64,000 nt of DNA, taken from assembly GCA_028571685.1 (NCBI GenBank), contig CM053142.1, forward strand, positions 69,713,296 through 69,777,295, read 5' to 3'. Position numbers and translations under genes: made by a program. The notes under the pieces were generated by a model. It saw nothing but the letters and a program-made list of their open reading frames with translations, did no database searches and was not told the DNA's origin. Each line of letters opens with the position of its first letter. Positions within the stretch are counted from its first letter, which is position 1. This document shows, piece by piece, positions 57,250 to 64,000 of this stretch. This DNA is from Heterohyrax brucei (Eukaryota > Chordata > Mammalia > Hyracoidea > Procaviidae).

Positions 57250-57567
57250 GCACCCTCAATTATACATCAGTACCTGCCTCTGATGCTACAGCACATGCTT
57301 TTATTACTCATTTCCTCCATTCTCATAAACTTCTAGCTAGCTGCCTTGTCTGATAGCTTTTTTCCTTCTATTTGTGTTAACATGTTGCCACAAGAATGAT
57401 CTGCCTAAAGCTATGCTCACACCTCATACTCTCCTCACTGCTTTCAGTCATTGTCTTTTGCTTACAAAATTAAGTTCAAAGTACTGTTCTATCCTCCACT
57501 CTCAGTTTTGCTTTCCACCAAATACTCGAGCAAAATAGATATCAAACACTGTACTTGAAGTAGGTGG
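57250..57567 (+). mobile_element. LINE2 3' region, first part
   Basis: GCCACAAGAATGATCTGCC, CTCACTGCTTTCAGTCATTG and AAAATTAAGTTCAAAGTACT are LINE2-like. The element resumes after the LTR, near 58110. Confidence 0.5.
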
Positions 57568-58099
57568 TGTAAAGGACAGGACTTACTTCACTTCTTTCCA
57601 GGTATACCTGTTTTTCTTACCATCCTGGCTTCCTAGCACTACCTAGCTCTGGGAGATTACACATTAACTCGCGATCCACTGAAACTATGAGAAGGGGAGG
57701 TGATGCACCAGGTACAAGGTGCAATAAAATCTTTGCAACTGGTTTAAGTTCTCTCTGGATCATCAAACAGATGGAGTCATCAGTGACCAACCCCCTGCCC
57801 TGATAACCACTGCAAAGAACTTCAGATGGACCCCCTCGGGCTCCATATGCCTGTCTCCAGACTACCTCCATGAACTGCCCACGTTATTCCGTGATTACTA
57901 TCCCTCATACCTAAATATTTACTGTTAACTACTCAATAAAAACCCTCCACCTGGCTGAAGAAGTCCAACAGGATTTGAGAACACGATCCTCTCCGTCTCT
58001 TGTGTATCGATATGCCATAAACCTCTTGATCATCCACTTCACCCCTGTCTCAGTATAGGCTTTGTGGCAGGTGGCACAGATCCATGTTTCATGGTAACA
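57568..58099 (+). mobile_element. solo LTR, class I-like ERV, older
   Basis: TGTAAAGGACAGGACTTA start, ATTAACTCGCGATCCACT shared with 14834-15336, CTCAATAAAAACCCTCCACC, GTCTCAGTATAGGCTTTGTG and CATGGTAACA end. It lies within a LINE2. Flanks do not give a clear TSD, consistent with greater age. No viral genes. Confidence 0.65.
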
Positions 58100-58109
58100 T
58101 TGTGACTAT

Positions 58110-58390
58110 GAGCTCTGAGTGCCAAAATTCTCTCTGCCTAGAATACCTTCCCTCCCGTGCCTGCCTGCTGAAATTCATCCCATTGCATACGGTTAGCTCA
58201 AATAGTACTTGAAAAGAAGTGTACTATCCTCCCAGTCTGAAAGATGATCTTCCTGGTTTTATTTTGGTTGCTAGTGAATTCTCTCTTACTAGCTTGTAAG
58301 CTCTTTAAAGTGAAGAACAATGTCTTCATTTTCATCTGTTCACAGTACTTTACAAACACCTTTCTAGATGGTAGATGCCTATTAAATATC
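58110..58390 (+). mobile_element. LINE2 3' end
   Basis: CCTAGAATACCTTCCCTCCC, ACTAGCTTGTAAGCTCTTTA, and CTAGATGGTAGATGCCTATTAAATA are characteristic LINE2 3' end blocks. Confidence 0.65.
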
Positions 58391-58655
58391 TTGATTCGTC
58401 ATCAGTGGTTTCAGCAAAGAGAGTCTAGAAATCAGAAAGTTGGGTGTCCTTCTGTTACTCATTCTCATTTGGATTTTTCCTAACTAAACGACATCAGTAC
58501 TCACTTTATGCTTTGTCATTGTTACAGAAAATTTCATTCTATGCTAAGTCAGTCACCGTATAAGAAGGCCAAGTAAGCAGAGGTGAAGACACATTGTACT
58601 CAGGTATATAAACCCTTAGCATGGGAAAAGGAGCACCAGGAATTTGATGGCGTGC

Positions 58656-60672
58656 TGTTTAGTCATCTGGTACTGCTCTAACAGAGATACTACAAGTAGA
58701 AGGCTTAACAAAGAAAAGTTTATTCCTACACAGTCCAGAAGGCTACGAGTCTGAATTAAAGGTATCTGCTCCAAGGGAAGGCTTGCCCTCTGTCATCTCT
58801 GGAGGAAGGCCCTTGTGTTGCATCAGTCTTTGGTCAGGAAGCATCTTGGCATAGGAACATCAGGTCTGAAGGACACATTCTTCTCTCAGTGCTGCTTTTT
58901 TGATGGTATCAGCTTCCCAATTTTCTGTTTCACCCCCTTCCTTTGATCTCTTGTAAGATAAAAGGATAAAGGATGGTGTAATTCACACTCCAGGGAAACT
59001 ACATTGGAGTAGAGAGGTAACCTTAGGAAGAGACTTACAGTCTCAGCCTAATCCTCTTTAACATACCACATAGGAAAATCACAAAATGGAAGACAATCAT
59101 AAAATATTGAGGATCATGGCCCAGTCAAATGGTTACACACATTTTTGTGGGGAAACAGTTCAATCCATGATAGACCACCCTTTGGCCCTCCAAAAATTAC
59201 ATCTTTGAAATGTGTAACACATTCATCCCATCATAGCAAGAGTCATAGCAAAAATCTGTTTATCTCATATAACATAAAAAGTCTTAAATCAGTTCCAAAT
59301 CCAAAATACAAAAATTTCTCTACATCTGTGAAATCAGGAATATAAATTATTTGCTCGCAAAGTACAATAGTAAACCACGCATGCACAAGATAGACACTTC
59401 TTGGGAGAAGGAAAGCAAACAGACAACAAGTCAACAAAACATATTACATTAGCCCTCAGAGCTCTGAAAATAATCTTCAGTTCTCTAAGACATTTTAAAC
59501 ATTAGCCTTGCTCTCCAGACTCTAGATACTTGCCACACTCTATGGATTCGGAGTGAAGACCACAGGTCCTGTGCTACAACTCTGCCTTCTAGGCCCACTG
59601 GGACAGCAAGTCTGTCCCCTCAGCTTTAGGTGCACTCTAAGCCCAATGGAGTGGCAATTCTACCCTTAAAATCACGGGAAGCCATGGTTCTACCCTTTCA
59701 AGCCCCTGAGGTCATGGCCATACCTTTTGAAACTGAGGCAGCTCAGCTTCTCATGTTCTTTGTCTCCTCAGCTCCTGCTTCCTATGGCCTCATGGCCTGG
59801 GCCTCAGGCCCACACCTGTCCTGCTGGAGCAAGTGTTCCAAAGCTCTATAGCTTCACTGATTCAAGTATCCAGAGGTGTCCCACTCTACCAAGTAGCCTC
59901 CTGCACACAGGTACGCAGCTCTCCTGCTCTGAGGGTCAGGAAGCCTAGCTCCAATGACTCGAATACTCGGAGGCACCTCACTGTCAGAAAACTTCTCTGC
60001 GCAGGCACTCAGCTCTCTCACTCTGTTGGTCGGCTCCAGTGCTCTCTCTCACTGATCTGGTTCTGCTGCTACCACTGCCACGGGTTCTCTGCTATTTCTC
60101 ACCATCTGTGCCTTCTTCAGTGTTAACAGTTCTCAGTTCTTTCTGAGTCTTCTATCCATTCACATTTTTAAAACTGCTTCCACATTATAGGTATTTGTTA
60201 GAGCAGCACCTCACTCTGGGTCCCAAATTCTGTTTTAGTCACCTGGTACTACTCTCAAAGAGATACCACGAGTTGAAGGCTTAACAAAGAAGAGTTTGTT
60301 CTTACAAAGTCTAGTAGGCTACAAGTCCAAATTCAGGGTTTCTTCTCCAGAGGAAGGCTTGCCCTCTGTCAGCTCTTGAGGAAAGTCCTTGTGTCGCATC
60401 AGTCTTTTATCAGGGAGCATCTTCACATAGGAACCTCTGGTCTGAAGGATATGCTCTTCTCCAGTGCTGCTTTCTTGAAGGTATGAGGTTCCCAATTTTC
60501 CATTTGCTTCCCTTTCCAATCCTTAGGAAGGGATTTACAGTCCCACCCTAGCCCTCTTTAACATACACCATAGGAATATCACAAAATGGACAACAATCAT
60601 AAATTATTGGGAATCATGGCCCAGCCACATGGCTACATACATTTTTAGGGGGACACAGTTCAATCCATGACA
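58656..60672 (-). mobile_element. complete MaLR-type element, minus strand
   Basis: Two LTRs (58656-59172 and 60231-60672) flank an internal region without viral ORFs. Both LTRs begin TGTTT(T)AGTCA. The internal region starts CCACCCTTTGGCCCTCC, as in the 35771 element (CCACCCTTTGGCCCTGA). The 60231 LTR lacks about 75 bp present in the other. Flanking bases CGTGC and CTTAC are a poor match, so the TSD is uncertain. Confidence 0.8.
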
Positions 60673-60679
60673 CTTACTA

Positions 60680-61640
60680 TCTTGTTTTAATAATCACAAA
60701 GGGCTAAAATTACTTTACACTTTCCTCCTGCTTCATTTTTTTTTTCCTACCTTAAAAATAAGTCAATGATTTCCACTTTGTGCTACATAAAGACAATACA
60801 TATAGTTTGTTGTTACAGAACTCATATTCAAGAGCTGCTTCCCAGACAAACTGTCTTAGAAAGGAAAAGGGAAGAGAATTACATTTACTTGTAGGTCCTT
60901 AAGAGATGAACAGGCTTGCGAAGGTTTTCACAGCAAATTTATTGTCTGACATTTACTTCAAAATTTTGCCATAATTCTACCCTCTACCCCCTTTGGAAAG
61001 ATGTCAAGATATGGGGTGGGTGATTTAAAAATAACAATAAATCCCTGGCATTTTTGAGCTATCTGGATAATATTTATCCACTGTGGTCTTGCTTTCAGCC
61101 ATGTAAGTTGAATCATAGTGTTATCCTCTCAACTAAAAATACTGCATTAAGATCCTCTGTAAGATTTTTTTGTTTGTTTCCTCTTCATTATTTTCTTTGT
61201 TCTCATCATCTGTTCTCTGCCATTGCACTTAAAATAGGAAAGAAATGTCACAAGAGCCCTTTGTGTGGAAGCTGCCTTCGCTGCATATCAACATGGGACC
61301 ACCATAGGGTGTGCTCCCGCTCGCAACTCCGGCACAACCTTAGGACACAATGCTCAGACTTCCTGGTGACTGAGGAAGCATTTAACAAATAATAAATAAC
61401 TGAAAATTTAAAGAAAAAAATATTAGCACTTAACCACTATGCAACAAGGGTTTCCAATAAAACTTCATTTACAGAGTCTAAATCTGTATCCATCCAAATT
61501 TTGGGGGAAAGTAGAAATCAGCAGCTTCAGCAGGCAGAAAAAGAGATACAGAATAATACTTTTTTTCAGACTTTAAAATAATGAACTTTTGAGTGGAGAA
61601 GATGCTCATTAATTATAATGATCCTTTACCCCACGCATCA
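60680..61640. other. unassigned DNA
   Basis: No exon or repeat recognised. I looked here on the minus strand for a paralogous lectin transmembrane exon because of the duplicated block to the right and found none. About 61240-61400 is GC-richer, with TGTGGAAGCTGCCTTCGCTG, but has no open frame resembling a known protein. Confidence 0.4.
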
Positions 61641-61644
61641 TAGA

Positions 61645-61965
61645 TGATTAAGGGGCAGTAAAGTGTAGTGGTCAAGAGCACAGAATTTGAAGGAGACAGA
61701 TTCTTGTAGTTGGGTGCTGTGAAGTTAATTTCCAACCCATAAAATGACCCCATTACACAGTAGAACTGCCCCACTTCTTGGCTGTAATCTTTAAGGAGGC
61801 ATTTTACCAGGTCTTTCCTCTGTGGAGCCTCTGGGTGGGTTCCATCAGCCAACCCTTTAGTTAGCAGCCAATCAAGGTTCATGGAAACAGATCGCCTTGG
61901 TATAAAAACCTGTGACTGTCACTCTTTGACTTTGTGACCTTGGACACATTATTTAACAAAGGTTG
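61645..61965 (+). mobile_element. MIR SINE split by AfroSINE-related element
   Basis: MIR blocks AGTGTAGTGGTCAAGAGCAC on the left and TTTGTGACCTTGGACACATT on the right. Between them, 61705-61880 is a minus-strand AfroSINE-related element of the longer subfamily (TTAATTTCCAACCCATAAAA, TAGAACTGCCCCACTTCTTG, GGCTGTAATCTTTAAGGAGG, TTTAGTTAGCAGCCAATC). MIR is far older than Afrotheria, so the order of insertion is as expected. Confidence 0.75.
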
Positions 61966-62424
61966 TGGTTATACCCTCACTACGCTTATTGCTTTTATAG
62001 ACAAAAGAACTTTGACAGGCTTTGAATGTTTGATGTTTTGACCTGAATTCTTCATTTAACTGTTTATCAGTCCTGAGGTCACATTTTGCCTCTAGTTTTC
62101 ATTTAAGAGATTGATCAAAGTTAGAATTCAACTGTGTTTGTAATTTTCCAACATGTAGAGTCAAATTTTGAGTTTGGTTTTGGCTTCAGCTTCCAGCTAC
62201 AAGCAATAAAAAAAATTCTTTTCACATTGTTGTAGAAAGTCTGACTGTCAGGTATTACCTTAAACCAAGAATTTAAGATTTTGAGCTTCTCTTCTTTGAG
62301 TTGTCCCATCTCATAAGAAACACTCTTCTCCTCAGGAACCCTTGAATTGTCCTTTCCCTTGCAGCCACTTCATCTCCCATTGCCTGGTTGATATGGCCAT
62401 TCATAGTAACATCCACAGTATATT
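61966..62424. other. unassigned DNA
   Basis: No recognised feature. It shows no resemblance to the sequence left of the other duplicated block (49500-49784), so the duplication ends near 62425. Confidence 0.4.
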
Positions 62425-62454
62425 GCTAATGAAAATTATTGCTTGTATAATAAA

Positions 62455-62770
62455 GAATGAACTGGCAGAGAACAAATCTTAGAAGAAGTACATCCAGAAT
62501 GCACACTGGAAGCAAATACATCAAGACTCCATCTCTTATCCTTTGAACACATTATCAAGAGGGACTGGTCCCTAGAGAAGGACACCATGCTTACTAAACT
62601 AAAGGGTCAATGAAAAAAAGGAAGACTCTCAACAAGATGGATTGACACAGCAGCTGCTACAATGGGCTTAAGCATAGCAAAGATTCTGAGGATGGTACAG
62701 CCCAGAAATTTGTCATTCTGTTGTATGAGTCAACAGAAATAACTCCATGGCACTTACCAATAACAACAGC
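62455..62770 (+). mobile_element. 5'-truncated RTE LINE (copy in duplicated block)
   Basis: TTGAACACATTATCAAGAGG, CTAGAGAAGGACACCATGC, CAACAAGATGGATTGACACAG. Corresponds to 49805-50125. Confidence 0.75.
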
Positions 62771-62864
62771 ATAATAAAGAAATGATATAAAATTTTTAGA
62801 GAGGAAGAGTTTCTCTTCATGCTAGTTCATATTTACAAAGAAATGTTTTCCAAAAGTTTAAGCA

Positions 62865-63599
62865 TTGAAATCGAGGCCGATTGGCACAACTAGCATTTTG
62901 CTAAGAGGGCTCTCTGTACCTCACATTGGTGAGTGGCATCTGGGGTCTTAAAAGCTGCCAAGCTGCCACCCGAGGGCACAGCAAGTGGTCCCAACTCAGC
63001 AGGAACAGATGCTCACCAAGGACCAAAATGACATGGGGTAAAGACAACCCAGAAGATAGAGAGACCCACATGAGTGGGTGCCTACATAGACTTGGGGCTA
63101 GAAGAACTAGATGGTGCCCGGCCACCACCAGTGACAGCCACGATGGAGCTCACTAAGTTGAGTCTCACTGGCAACACAAGAATAAAAAGAGGTGCACCCT
63201 GAGATCTCCACTAAAAGACTGCAGTTGATGGTCCAGCAGCTTCGGGGTTCCCCTGGGAACATGGCCCCTGGCCCTGATGCTGCCCTTGCCCATAAATCAT
63301 AAAGAAGGTCCAGTTTGGGGGCACAAATGGATTGTACTTGGCGATGCAGCGTGACCATATATTGGATGCCCTTTATGGTTCTATGCATCTATAGAATATC
63401 ATCCTGCTGACCTCTGGTTGGAGTAAGGGGAGTGGGTAGAGAAGAGGGGAGAGGAGACTGTTGGGAGGATGAGACATGTATGGAGCAGAGAGGAAAAGTG
63501 TGCTGTCACCGGGCAGGGAGAGCAGTGGAAGCTGCATATAGGTGGGCATGTAAATTTATATGGGAATATACATTTTCACTCAGTCATAATAAAAAAAAT
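62865..63599 (+). mobile_element. 5'-truncated L1 tail (L1-1 family)
   Basis: Final about 730 bp of an L1-1-type element: GGCATCTGGGGTCTTAAAAG, ACTCAGCAGGAACAGATGCT, GAGGATGAGACATGTATGG, and a CATTTTCACTCAGTCATAAT end with A tract. Flanks GTTTAAGCA at 62856-62864 and 63600-63608 are the TSD. It is absent from copy 1 of the block, so it arrived after the duplication. Confidence 0.9.
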
Positions 63600-64000
63600 G
63601 TTTAAGCAATCGTGCACTTCTCCCATAACTTCTTGTAGTCTGCATGCATTTTATTTTATCTCTTTTGCTCTGTATCTGAGATACCATACTTGCTACCGAA
63701 ATCACCTTTTATAAACTCCCAAGCCTAATTAATTGAGTCCATCTTGGAGATAAAATCTGCAATGAATTTTCAATTTCAGAAATTTTTCTCTGAAGATTTA
63801 AGACCTTTGCATTCTTTGTTAGATTTTCTAGGCTTTCATCTACAATGTCCTTTTGTTCTACTTCAGTCTAGAACTGAATAAGTCACCTTTAGCACTCTTT
63901 GCCCAAAACACACTGATACATCAATAACCCCTGCATAGGCTTGATGTGGTTCTTGAGCAGGATCCAATCATTTGATCCAGCTCTACCTATCCTAGGAAGG

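Larger units (their letters stand above)
62425..64000. repeat. duplicated block, copy 2 (runs off the right edge)
   Basis: Matches 49785-50620 collinearly. It has the RTE fragment (62455-62770), then TTTTTAGAGAGGAAGAGTTT, TCTCCCATAACTTCTTGTAG, AAGCCTAATTAATTGAGTCC, and TTTTGTTCTACTTCAGTCTA. The inserted L1 at 62865-63599 is absent in copy 1. Length without that L1 is about 841 bp, against 836 bp in copy 1. Confidence 0.8.

Noticed and set aside
61054-61392. 112-codon plus-strand open frame with several cysteines
   Set aside because: Cysteine pattern fits no domain I know, and there is no splice or promoter context; probably chance.
56200-62424. Paralogous lectin transmembrane exon left of duplicated block 2
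   Set aside because: No minus-strand sequence resembling the Leu-rich helix with flanking splice sites was found.

Overview
This is mammalian DNA and almost certainly afrotherian, most likely a proboscidean or another paenungulate. The species call rests on about a dozen copies of the tRNA-like AfroSINE family, on RTE/BovB-type LINEs whose 3' end resembles the AfroSINE tail, and on L1 families with a shared distinctive 3' UTR. There is no prokaryotic-type gene organisation; most of the window is interspersed repeats.

The only host protein-coding gene I can support is on the minus strand. Three exons (51454-51535, 48697-48813 and 43609-43710) join in phase with GT/AG splice sites. They encode the cytoplasmic tail with an ITIM, the transmembrane helix and the stalk of a C-type lectin receptor that matches CLEC4A (DCIR). 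The three carbohydrate-recognition exons expected downstream are not visible, so intron 3 runs from 43608 past the left edge (more than 43 kb) unless the gene is broken.

Layout. 1-4080: AT-rich DNA with an old HAL1/L1-type element, a MaLR LTR and a small palindrome. 4080-24530: an old L1 (called L1-A here) broken up by later insertions: a full-length but dead L1 (L1-1), a class I-like LTR, a monomer-promoter L1 (L1-2) itself hit by a class II-like LTR, a MaLR-like LTR, an AfroSINE and an RTE element with an inverted 5' half. 24540-43045: a second old L1 (L1-B) invaded by another monomer-promoter L1 (L1-4), a U6 snRNA/L1 chimera, 5'-truncated L1 tails, a complete MaLR provirus-like element containing an RTE, and AfroSINEs. 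43046-51600: CLEC4A exons with AfroSINEs, LTRs and old LINE2 fragments in the introns. 51600-64000: upstream flank with a 5'-truncated L1 (L1-5), an old L1M 5' region, a class I-like LTR inside LINE2, a second MaLR element, a MIR, and a block duplicated from CLEC4A intron 1.

The recognisable L1 elements are all on the plus strand, antisense to CLEC4A, as expected for L1 tolerated inside introns. Target-site duplications (TSDs) could be read for many insertions, which gives a relative order of events. The most interesting items are the monomeric L1 promoters, the twin-primed RTE, the U6-L1 chimera, the L1 that has lost nearly all of ORF2 but kept both ends, inverted repeats in two L1 3' UTRs, a 54-bp four-copy repeat in an LTR, and the direct duplication that predicts a second CLEC4A-like first exon just past the right edge. 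All family names come from reading the sequence; no database was searched.
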